DNA from: Impatiens glandulifera | Lineage: Eukaryota > Streptophyta > Magnoliopsida > Ericales > Balsaminaceae | DNA length: 64,000 bases | NCBI RefSeq assembly: GCF_907164915.1 | Contig: NC_061863.1 | Span: 43,001,382 to 43,065,381 of the forward strand | Direction: 5' to 3' | Part shown: positions 47,486 to 57,869 of the stretch, one piece after another | Layout of the letters: every line of letters starts with the position of its first letter | Position numbering within the stretch: the stretch's first letter is position 1 | Translations under genes and position numbers: made by a program | The notes under the pieces: generated by a model | Seen by the model: only the letters and a program-made list of their open reading frames with translations | Told to the model about the DNA's origin: nothing | Databases searched by the model: none

Positions 47486-47787
47486 ACTATCTGTTTTAAT
47501 CTCTCCAATATTGAACTGTTATCATTTGAGCATTATCTTAATATGCTCTGTTTTATGTCATTTAATCTCTCATTTCCAAAGTAGGTTTGTAAATTTAGGG
47601 TTCATCTTCATCTAACTTGGAAGTGAGGTAATGTTGTCAACAAGATAGCATGAAAAACAAAAGTTTATGGGATGAGCTAGATTCAAAAATTTGACCCACC
47701 CTCCAGAAGACAAGACACATATTAAGTACCTTATTCTGTACTGTCTTTGGTCTTTGTTATTTAAAATTTGGCTGCCATAAGATAAGT
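47486..47787 (+). other. FLIP 3' UTR and downstream flank
   Basis: Collinear with 18180-18490 (minus) and 30400-30660 (plus). This block defines the three copies. Confidence 0.75.
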
Positions 47788-47857
47788 AGAGTTAAATTCA
47801 AGGTCACGATAATTGACTTCCAAGTAATATACTCGGGTTTGACTACCAACAGACGCA
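47788..47857 (+). pseudogene. tRNA-Gly (TCC) pseudogene
   Basis: cacgataattgacttccaag, then tactcgggtttgactacc and cagacgca, match the tRNA-Gly but with a damaged D arm, a broken anticodon stem and a changed B box (GGGTTTGACTA). It is the right-hand counterpart of the intact gene at 18064-18134. Confidence 0.85.
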
Positions 47858-47869
47858 CAGAAACAAAAT

Positions 47870-48150
47870 GTATTGGTTAGAATAAGTAATATTTATTTGT
47901 TACCAAACTAATATTTTCCATCTTATAAGTAACATTTATTTGTCACCAAATAATATTTTCCATCTTATAATGTTAAAAGGAATATGGGGAGAGGGGAGAC
48001 CATTTGTTATTCTTGTCCAGTATGATTATTCACGTCCAGTATGATTTTGGAAAATTCTCGTGCGACACCAAACCATCTTATAAGCAACATTTTTTATAAC
48101 CAAACTAGTATTTTGCATCTTATACGGTTAAAAGTGCAAAGAGTGCAAAG
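47870..48150 (+). repeat. Degenerate short tandem repeat
   Basis: Three to four imperfect units built on aagtaacatttatttg, ccaaactaatattttccatc and ttataa; mixed spacing of about 45-150 bp. Confidence 0.5.
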
Positions 48151-49385
48151 TATAGTGTAAATTCTTAGTGAGGCGAATCAGAACGGGGAATGATTTTTCA
48201 TCCCGTTTTGTTTGATTTTAGTGAATTCATGCGCGACACTAATTAGGGTTAAAAATAGTGGAAATAGAACATAGGGTAAAAAATTGCACAATGGCTTATA
48301 ATAATACATAGACACATTTATTTATTTATTTATGAGCTTTCACTATTATTTATTACAACTATATCCGCACGTGAACAATATATATTACATGTATAAATAA
48401 AATAAATCAATAACAATTAAATGTATTTCGTTGTATTAAAAGGTTTACCATCTTAGTTATAATATTTTATAATGTTTAGATAACTATAAATTATAATAAA
48501 TGAAAAATAAGTAAAATTGTATAATTAGTCATTTAAATAACAAATTCATATTAAAAAAATGTTGGTGTCACCTGGATTGCTTTAACTGTAGTCTTTATAT
48601 TTTCATTCCAATCCTTGTTCACATTTTTTTTATTTTCTTATCAATGAATAGATTTCTTTACTTGTATGACTTAGATGTCTCGTCTTTCTCAAAAAAGTGG
48701 TCCGAAAAACTTATGAGTTGTTTAATTTTTTTATTTTTTTAAGGTCAAATCTATCTCAATTTTTTTTATAAAATAAAAACAAAAAATTAAGAAAAGCATG
48801 TGAAAAAATATTTAAAAATTTCATTATTTTATTTTCAAGTTATATATTTACTCTAATGAAAAATGTGAAGTTAGTTTTGTAAAACAAATTATAAATAAAG
48901 ACATAAAAAATAAGTGTCTTACATGACGTCAATGATGCATAATTCAATTTTAAATATATTTTCTTAATTTTATATTCAAAATTCAAACATTTAGATGCAT
49001 ATTTTAAATAATTTGTCTTAATAGTATTTAGTATTTGAATCACTTTTATCACATTAAATAAATTATAATTTCAACTTTAAAATACAATTTTGATTTATAC
49101 AATAAAATATAATAAAATAAAAATTGATGCTACGTTTATTTGAGACAATTTTAGCATAAATATCATCCTCATCCTTTCTCCGGTTGTCACTATTGAAATC
49201 AAAAATGGTCTAAAAACATGAACATTTAGACCGAAAAACAGAATAATTGATTATAATTGTCATATTTGTAGAACATAGGTTAGTTTTGTATGACCAAGGT
49301 TCATGGTAAAAATCATTAGGGTAAAAACGTGTGGAAATAGAACATAGGGTAAAAAATTACAAAATGAGCTATAATAATATATAGA
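48151..49385. other. AT-rich sequence bounded by a 70-bp direct repeat
   Basis: 48246-48315 and 49315-49385 share gtggaaatagaacatagggt, aaaaaatt and an ataataata-type tail in direct orientation. The roughly 1-kb interval is AT-rich and non-coding, so a solo insertion or local duplication is possible. Confidence 0.45.
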
Positions 49386-49800
49386 GAGTTGGATATCCTT
49401 AGCCTCTTTGAAAGGTCATGTGTTCGAGTCCGTTAGACGACAAATTCTGCGTCTGGTTTAGTATGTTTGCGCGCTATGTGCTTAACTCCATTATGATCAC
49501 ATTTTAATCCTCTCTTCTAGCCTAGCGGCAACAAGAGATGAATATCCCCAGCCTTTTTGAGAGGTCCTGAGTTCAAGCCCATCAGTTGGCAAGTTCAGCG
49601 TATGATTAAATGGTTAAGTGTGTTTGCAGACTATATACTTAACCCCCTTGTGCCTACATTTTTAGCGGCAATAAAAGGTAGATATCCCAAGCCTCCTTGA
49701 GAGGTCCTGGTTCGAGCCCATCATACGATAAATTTTACGCATAATTAAATGGTTAAGTATGTTTGCGGGTTGACCATATTTTTAATTCCAAAAAATTTAT
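49386..49800 (+). repeat. SINE-like tandem repeat, about 140-bp unit, 3 copies
   Basis: Three units each hold a gatatcc-agcct block, then gagaggtcctggttcgagcc (a strong B-box), then an aaatggttaagtatgtttgc block. Unit starts are near 49386, 49531 and 49672. The tRNA-like part suggests a SINE duplicated in tandem. Confidence 0.7.
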
Positions 49801-50029
49801 ATATAAAGAGAGAGAAAACAATGAGAGAGTTTTCATAATTATTTATTATTACTAATATGCTATCCGTGCATTGCAAAAAAAAAACAGATAATTTATAATA
49901 AAAATTCTAAAAACGGCTTAAAAAAAATTAAAGTTCATGATTTGTTGGATGATTTTCCACAAATCGGTTCCTCTACTACCGAATGGGGTGTTCATCTGTT
50001 GCGGACCAATCAGATTTCAACAACATTAT

Positions 50030-50450
50030 TTATATATATATAATGATGCTTAATTTTCAAAGTGTCCGGATTGTCGGATTGAGAGTTGTGGTTAATTTGG
50101 ATATATATGTGAGAGTAAATGGATATTTGAGTCGGATTGTGGGTTAACCCGCCCATAAACTTAAAACGGTTAAAAATAAAATTAAAAATGCTATAGGTAT
50201 GTTTCGAACTTTCAACCTAACAAAACAAATACAACCCTTTAACCAACTAGGCTAATAAGACTTTATATTTTTAATTCAACACCAAATTTAATGAACGCGG
50301 GACGTTTTAACAATATAAGTTCAACTTTTTAACTAACTAATATATATATATATATATATATATTATATAATGATGTTTAATTTTCAAAGTGTCCGAATTG
50401 TCGGGTCGAGAGCTATGGCTAAATTGGATATATATGTGAGAGTAAATTAA
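50030..50450 (-). repeat. SINE-like repeat array 3 (about 326-bp spacing)
   Basis: Same family as 6483-7085 and 8941-10430: one full unit from 50044 and a partial second from 50370, joined by TA runs. The minus strand has the A-box-like tagcctagttgg and B-box-like agttcgaaac. Confidence 0.8.
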
Positions 50451-50599
50451 AAATGTTATCACATTTTAACCGTAATTTTTTTTCTCGATTTTTATTTTTA
50501 TTACTCGTGCAAATGCATGGGATACATACTAGTTATATTAATAAATCAATAGTCGGGTTGAAAGGAAGAGAGAGAGAATCGGAACCTGGATTTCATTTC

Positions 50600-50900
50600 G
50601 GGTTTAGTAGAAGCAAAAATGAGTGAAGCTTCATTCGCTTCACTCCGTTTTACATGGCCCAAAGAAGAGGCGGCCTACACCATTTTACATTAGTTTTTCA
50701 ATGTAAAACTGATTAAAATATATGCACTATTGAGTGAAGTCGGCCTCATTTGACTCCGTTTGAAAACTTATTTAAATAGATACATTGTCCAGTGAAGTGA
50801 GCTTCATTTGACTCCGTTTTAAAACTGATGTTAATATATGCATTGTTCAGTGAAACTTTCTTCATTTGACTCCGATTTATAAATTATGTTTATAATTTTA
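50600..50900 (+). repeat. Tandem repeat with agtgaagt-cttcattTgactccg core
   Basis: Four imperfect units of about 65 bp contain cagtgaagtgagcttcattt, tgactccgttt and aaaactgatgttaatatatg. Each places tgaag next to cttca, an inverted pair shared with the arrays at 51.6 and 57.2 kb. Confidence 0.7.
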
Positions 50901-51299
50901 TTTGTTATCTATTTAAATGAATAAATAAGAATTCATATAATTTTATTTATGATATATATAAAATAATAATTATGAATTAATATAATTTTATTTCTGATCT
51001 ATTTAAAATAATAATCATAAATTAGGTTCATAATTACTTTGTGATATGAGATATTCAAATTAAATGATTACAATTTCTCTTTGTTATATATTCAAATGAA
51101 TTTGTATAAATTATTTCACAATGTATATATTTAAATATTCAATATACATAAATTTTCTTGTGATGTATTGAAATAAATTTGTACAAATTATTTAAAAATT
51201 TATATAATTATATATTAAATATATATATAACAACATATTTTTAATTCTTTTGGAAAGATATTTAAATTAATTTGTTTTAATTATTTTATATTATTATAT
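50901..51299. other. AT-rich sequence, no gene
   Basis: Only AT-rich DNA with repeated aattttatttntgatntat pieces. Confidence 0.4.
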
Positions 51300-51605
51300 A
51301 TTATATATATATATATTAACGTTAATGTAAAACAAGTAACACATTAATGTATAAATATTTATTCGTTCATGTAATAACATTTATATCATCATGTAAACCA
51401 TATTGGAGAATTAAAAATGGTGAACAAACGATGATTAGTGAAAATTCTACTAGGTTTATATTTTATATTATTATATATATAAATGTTAATGTAAATCAAG
51501 TAACACACTAATGTAAAACCTTTATTCGTTCATGTAATAACATTTATATCATCATGTAAACCATATTGGAGAATTAAAAAGGGTGAACAAGCGCTGATCA
51601 ATAAA
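51300..51605 (+). repeat. Tandem duplication, about 165-bp period
   Basis: Two units share aatgtaaaacaagtaacaca, tttattcgttcatgtaataa, catcatgtaaaccatattgg and ggtgaacaa. Confidence 0.8.
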
Positions 51606-51639
51606 GATTCCTTCACTAGGTATGTACAACACTTATATT

Positions 51640-52030
51640 AGTGAAACAAACTAGCGATAAGTAGTGAAGATTGCTTTGCTATGTATTTATTTACAGCGCA
51701 TATATTAGTGATTATAGCGCTAACTAGAGAAGATTGCTTCACTACATATGTATAGTAGTGAAGCAAGCGCTACGTAGGGAAGATTGATTCACTACGTATG
51801 TACAGTGCGGATAATAGTGAAGCAAGCTCTACGTAGGGAAGATGGTTTCACTACGTATGTACAACGCAGATAGTAGTGAAGCAAGCGCTACGTAGGAAAG
51901 ATTGCTTCATTACGCATGTACAATGCGGATAGTAATGAAGCAAGCGCTACGTAGGGAAGATTGCTTCACTACGTATGTACAACGCGAATAGTAGTGAAGT
52001 AAGCGCTACCTAGTGGTGCTTACTTCATTT
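51640..52030 (+). repeat. Hairpin-forming tandem array, about 59-bp unit
   Basis: At least five units start at about 51753, 51812, 51872, 51931 and 51990. Each contains tagtgaagcaagcgctacg, then gattgcttcactacgtatg. TAGTGAAGCAA and TTGCTTCACTA are inverted repeats, so each monomer can form a hairpin. The array lies upstream of the FAR1-like transposase gene. Confidence 0.88.
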
Positions 52031-52059
52031 ATATTAACAACTTTAATAGCTTCACTCAT

Positions 52060-53540
52060 GTACGTACGATTGTTTCACCATATTGTACTTCGATCCTAAT
52101 TTATAATATAAATTATAATATCATTACAATTCTCTACTTTTTTCCGATTTATTTCTCTCTCTCTTCAAGCTTCTACTTCCTCTTTCACGGCGATTCGAAA
52201 CGGTGCCCTTTTTATGAACTCTACTTGAAAGATATTTGTCCTAAAGATCTTTAGCTCAGTCTAAAAAATGGTACGTACAACAAAATCATTAACTTTTGTT
52301 TATATTTATTAAACCACAAACCCTAAACCTTAAACTCTAATCATATGTACGCACAATGAGGTCGTTATTTCATTCATATTTAGGAAACCCTACTCCGAAA
52401 ATGTTACGTTCAATAAAATCGTTCGTATTTAGGAAACCCTACTTAGGGTTTTGTATATCATTTCCACGAAAGCCTAGTTACTGATGTAGGAAAAATGTAT
52501 TTTTGTAAATAATAAAGCATCTTTTTTGAATATGCAGGTAACAAACAACAAAATCGTCCCAAATACTGTAGGCAAAGAATGAATTTTTTGTCCCAATCAA
52601 TTATGTAGTGAAGATAATGTACTATTACTGACCCATGTCCATATTGTCCATATTATATAAGTTTTCAATATAATGACCATGTTCTTTTAAGAGATAATAT
52701 TATTGTTTTGACGCTGATATTGATGGTGCAATTTGTTCGCACTTGTGGTGCAATTTGCTCGCACTTGTGGTGCAATTTGCTCGCACTTGTAGTGCAAGGG
52801 TGTCCATGAGGTAGAGAAATGATGTTACTCATGTTATAGCTTACACTGATGCAAATGGTGTATGCGTCTGAACTCTCAAAGTGTTCAAGGCAATATTGAA
52901 TGGGAGATGGGTCCTTACAATTGACTGTGAGCGGTCTCTATTAACACGATTGGTTTATTTTATTTTCACATATAGAAAACTAAATAAAAATTATTTTTGT
53001 ACAGGGATAAAATCATCAATGAAAGCAAAAAGCTACTTTGAGAGGAACCATATGAGGTTAAGCAAGAAAATCATGGGGCCCAAGGTGGTCCTAGAGCTGA
53101 CAGACTTCGGTATTTGAAAAATGTAAGTTTGGTCTGATTCCTCCTCTGTGTACCCTCATTATGTGAGTTGATAATTTAAATTATTTTGTTTGTTTATTTA
53201 GTTGTCGTCGATAGTTACACTTTTATTTTTGTAGGGGATTTCATCCCAACTTACAAATGGGATCTCATATGGTTGGTAATTTCTAGAGGAGGTAGCACTA
53301 AAGAAATTGATAAACTATTTGCTGAGCCAAAGAATGACAAAACTATAATAGTATACTTGAAGATAGATAGCACGAATCAACTGAGGACTTTAGAAGAGGT
53401 TTATGATGTTTTTCCTGACAATTGGTTATTTAAAACATTGGTTGCTCATTCATTATCATTGGATGAACATGTTGTTTGTCACACAAGGTTGCTTGAATCA
53501 ATTGATACTTGTGAATTGCAGCATATGTTTACTTAATTTC
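52060..53540 (+). other. 5' part of the MULE gene region: leader, possible exons, unrecognised frames
   Basis: A pyrimidine-rich leader (52140-52190) and an ATG immediately followed by a gt donor-like sequence (52267-52275) suggest a multi-exon transcript start. Frames at 52881-53117 and 53235-53536 (KWDLIWLVISRGG, then LRTLEEVYDVFPDNWLF) have no domain I recognise, but amino-acid composition is better balanced than in the surrounding AT-rich DNA. A 22-bp unit (gtgcaatttgctcgcacttg) is repeated three times at 52724-52797. Confidence 0.35.
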
Positions 53541-54699
53541 GTTTCTCACTTGTTTTAAACAATACTGAATATTTTCATTTCTAAATTGGCGATTTCATAT
53601 TTATTTTTTTTGTTCTTAGTATTGTAGTTTATTTAATAATATTCATTTATTAGATGAACAATTGAATGAGTTTTGAATATGAAAATCTTTACCAAATTTG
53701 GAGATAAAACAGAGTTTTGACGACCTTAAATCTTTGTAAAATGAATTATATGTTTGAAAGAATCATGTAAAATCATTTATACATAAAATTAAAATTATTT
53801 CTACTATGATGTAAAATCTTGTATACGATCCTTTAGAAGACATGTGAATAACATTTGAAGCAATCTTCATTGTGCAACACTTTAGCTGTATTTACAGTGT
53901 GAATAAAATGTGAAGCAGTCTTCACTATCAAGCGTTATACATGTTTTTGAACTGTCAATATTTGTGATGCAATCTTCACCCATCAAACTCTTTACTTGTA
54001 TATACATTGGTGAAGCGGTCTTCATTATGAAGCACTTTACATTAATATTAATTTTTTTTATTTATGTTATTAATATAATTATAATAAAAATAATTTTCGT
54101 TAAGTCACCTCACCTCAGCTATCTTCATCATTATCACTGCCATGCAGCCATGTTAGTTGCTGCTTCGTACGATTTAATTTCTCTCTCTTTATATTTAGAA
54201 AAGCATCTAGTGAAGCAGAACTTGACTTATCTTCGCTAGAAAATTCATATTTTACGATTCATCACAACAAACAATAATCCTTTTTTCTTTAGGATTCTCC
54301 AGGGGTGACAATGATACGTTTTTAAAAATTTATGTCTTCTTCTTCAAGTTCTATTATGTTTTGTTTGTTTTTTTGACTACTTACCAAAATATGTTCTGTT
54401 CTTGTTAATTTTCAGGAAGGAATCAACATCAACGATAATGATGATTTGAGGTATACTTTTGTGTTTGTTTCTTTAACACTATAAGATGTTTCTATTTATA
54501 GTGAAGTGAAGCGCTTTTCACTTCTATTGTGTTGTAAATACTGGTGAAGTAACAATACAAGTCCTTTACTTGTATTGTTCAATAATAACATAATCTGCAT
54601 TTGTTGTTCAATGGCTTGCAGCCTTCATTTCCTTCATTTTACAAGAATCTTTATATTTTTTAATGATGTGTAGATCAATATTTATTTTTTCCATGATCT

Positions 54700-56822
54700 A
54701 TAATTGACCAGCGAATCTGCGAGTTGCCAGCGTCAATTAAATTTCGATCAAAATAGTCAACCGTTAGAGGACATTTCAGCAGAATTTATTCCACATCTAG
54801 GTAGGGAATTTGAGAGCAAAGAATATGCCTATGAATTCTATTTAGCATATACTAAAATAATAGTATTTTGTATAAGGCACAGTTCAAAACATGATGTTAA
54901 AGATGGTTTATTGCTGGATAGAGTTTTTGTTATAGTGCACAGGGTCAAAAGGGAAAAGACAAACGGGATTTTTATGTCAAACACAGCCGTTCTGAAACGA
55001 GGTTCGGTTGTGATGCAAAATTGAGGATAAAAAGGACAGCAAATAGAAAGTTTAAAGTGATAACTTTTTTGAGTGAGAATTTTCATCCTCTTGCAAGTCC
55101 AAAGAAAACACATCTCTATAGATTCCATAAGAATATTCCTGCATCTGCAAGCTTACAAATTGAGATGGCATCTGATGTGGGAATCGCTCCAAAGGTATCG
55201 CATGCTCTTATGGACAAACAATTTGGTGGCATGTACAATTTAGGTTTTCTTCATGATGATTACAAAAATTACTTGCAATCGAAAAGGACTAGAGACTGTA
55301 ATTTTGGGGATACATGAGGTGTATTAGAGTATTTGTAGAGAAAGCAATCTGATGATCCAAGTTTTTATAATATTTTTCAACTTGATGTGGATAATTTAAT
55401 AACAAATATTTTTTTGTGTGATTCCAATATTTGATCTGATTTTTCATACTTCGGAGACGTCGTTAATTTCGACATGACCTATAAAAAGATTAAGGAAGGT
55501 CGTCTAGTTGCGCTTTTTGTAGGTGTGAATCATCACAAACAATCTATTATTTTTGATGCAGCTCTATTATACGATGGAACTGCTATGACTTTTGAATGGT
55601 TGTTTGAGACTTTCACCACAACTATGCGTGGGAAAAATCCGTAAACCATTCTTACAGATCAAGATGTGTCCATGGTTAAGGACTTAGCATCTACATGACC
55701 TGAAACAAATCATCGTCTCTGTATTTGACACATTTTTCAAAATGAAGCCATACATTTAAGCTATGTGTTTTATTACTTCATAGACTTTTCGAAGGATTTT
55801 TCTTCATGTATATATATATTATTTTGATGAAGAGGGAGAGTTTATTGAGCCTGAAATCAAATGTTGACAAACCATGGGCTTGAAGACAACGATTGATTGA
55901 AGCATATGGCGAAAGTGGGTTGTAGCGTATGGACGATAGATGTTTTGTGCTGATATGACTACAACACAAAGAAGTGAGAGCATGAACAGTGTGTTGAAAA
56001 TGTATGTCTCCTACAAATACAAGCTTTTGGAATTTTTCAAACACTTCGAAAGACTAATCGACGAACGTAGATATGATGTATTAAAGACTGATTTCAAATC
56101 AATTACTAGCAAACCATGTTGTCCTACCCCCGTTATGATCTTAAAGGATGCAAGCAGGGTTTACACTCCTGAGGTATTTAAGTGCTTTGAACATCAATGG
56201 TTAATGTCGCATGATTGCGGTGTAGAAATATTTGTGGATGTTGATACACATAAAATATAAAGTAATTCCCCACAATAGGAGATACCCTCATACAATTACA
56301 GTTCATAAGGATGGTGATAATATTGAGTGTAGTTGTCGTAAATTTGATTTTGGAGGGATTTTGTGTGCTCATATTCTCAAGATTTTCACGACGAGAGACG
56401 TATTGAAGATTCCTCCTACGATGATATTAAAGAGGTGGACTAGAACGGAAAAAGATGGATATTTTGGAGTAACATATCCACTAGTGGACAACAGTTACAT
56501 TGATCCGAGTGAGCTTCAAAATATAAGATACAAAGATTTGTGTTGTTTGTCTATTTATTTATTTACAAAGGCAGTAGAAAGAGATGACACGTATAGGCAT
56601 TTGAAAAAAATTATGCTCAGCCAATGTAAGTTTGTGGATAAAAAGTTACAAGAGAATATAAAGATTCAAACACCACTAGTTGGATCAGGTTCTGGTGAGG
56701 GCACCTCTACTCGAGCGAAAAGAATTAAATCTATGAATAAAACAAAGTCTGGTAAGAGAATGAAAGGTGGATTAGAGAAGAATTCAAATAAAAGAAAATC
56801 AACAAGAAAAATAAGCGAATGA
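54700..56822 (+). pseudogene. FAR1-like / MULE transposase pseudogene
   Basis: Domain order is complete but broken. The FAR1 DNA-binding region reads GREFESKEYAYEFYLAYTK (about 54800) and, after a frameshift near 54930, ETRFGCDAK and HPLASPKKTH. The MULE catalytic region includes FDMTYK (first Asp, about 55475), LTDQDVSMV (second Asp) and TTTQRSESMNSV (Glu, about 55965). A SWIM zinc finger CSCRKFDFGGILCAHILK (about 56328) is in another frame, and the C-terminus is Lys-rich. In-frame stops occur at about 55336 and in the FDMTYK to LTDQD part. Genes of this type are MULE transposases or the light-signalling factors derived from them; nearby repeats and decay favour a transposon. Confidence 0.85.
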
Positions 56823-57179
56823 ACAATAAATCTGGTATGTCATTGTTTGCTTAACTACCTTAATAATTATGATATTCTTCATTTACTAACAACTCTTAAA
56901 TTGTTATACCGTTATAACCTTCAAATTCAATGCCAACAACTACTGAATTCTCAACTCCACAACCATGGGACGAAAGTGTGAGCATTGACGCCGATACTCC
57001 ATTCACTGTTCTTTTGTCATCTTAACTCTCAACTTCCAGTTTCATGTGAAAGCTGAAATATATATGCATGTAAATTTGATTTAAAACCATGAACACGGTA
57101 GAATGTATGAATGTGAATTGATGTAAAATAATGACTTAAGTAATGAAAACCTATTGATTCCTTCATGTGACCACTAACC

Positions 57180-57535
57180 ATTAAATATGGAGAAAGAAAC
57201 GCTAATTAGTGAAGCATACATCTCTTCACTATAAGTACAATGAAAGAAGCGCTAACTAGTGAAGCATACATCTCTTCACTACACGTACAATGAAAGAAGC
57301 ACTAAACAGTGAAGTATACATCTCTTTACTACAAGTGCAATGAAAAAAGCACTAACTAGTGAAGCATACATCTCTTCACTACAAGTATAATAAAAGAAGC
57401 GCTAATTAGTGAAGCATACATCTCTTCACTACAAGTACAATGAAAGAAGCGCTAACCAGTGAAGCGTACATCTCTTCACTACAAGTACAATGAAAGAAGT
57501 AATAACTAGTGAAACATACATCTCTTCACTACATT
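57180..57535 (+). repeat. Hairpin-forming tandem array, about 50-bp unit, 7 copies
   Basis: The unit is gaagcgctaactagtgaagc, then atacatctcttcactacaag and tacaatgaaa. CTAGTGAAG and CTTCACTA are inverted. The tagtgaagc/gcgcta core is shared with 51640-52030 on the other side of the transposase gene. Confidence 0.92.
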
Positions 57536-57544
57536 TTTACAGCT

Positions 57545-57660
57545 CTACCATTAACAAAGAAATGTAAAACTATGAACACTGAAATGTAAAACCAAGAACA
57601 CAAAAATGTAAAACCATGAACACGAAAATATAAAACCATGTACACATTAATGTAAATTCC
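57545..57660 (+). repeat. Short tandem repeat, about 24-bp unit
   Basis: Five imperfect copies of aaatgtaaaaccatgaacac. Confidence 0.8.
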
Positions 57661-57869
57661 CCAAAACCCATTTATAATAAGTAGTAGTTTTACATGATTA
57701 AAAAAGGAGATATAAATATGAAATACAATTTATAATGTCAATTTGTCAACTACATATATTGAAAATTTTCAATTTGACAATCTGTATACATGTTCATGTA
57801 GTCCTACATCGCATTGATCCTTCGATTGTTTAGATTTGACTCGATGATAACCACAATATAATTCATCCT

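Noticed and set aside
51640..52030. CRISPR-like array of palindromic repeats
   Set aside because: Whole 59-bp units repeat with no unique spacers; the context is a plant MULE.
52310..52345. Telomere-like aaaccctaaacc
   Set aside because: Only about one and a half repeats; common in plant promoters and introns.
54838..55128. Minus-strand ORF of 96 residues
   Set aside because: Antisense shadow of the FAR1-like pseudogene.
54700..56822. Functional FAR1/FHY3 light-signalling gene
   Set aside because: Frameshifts and several stops across the transposase-like domain, and MULE-type surroundings.
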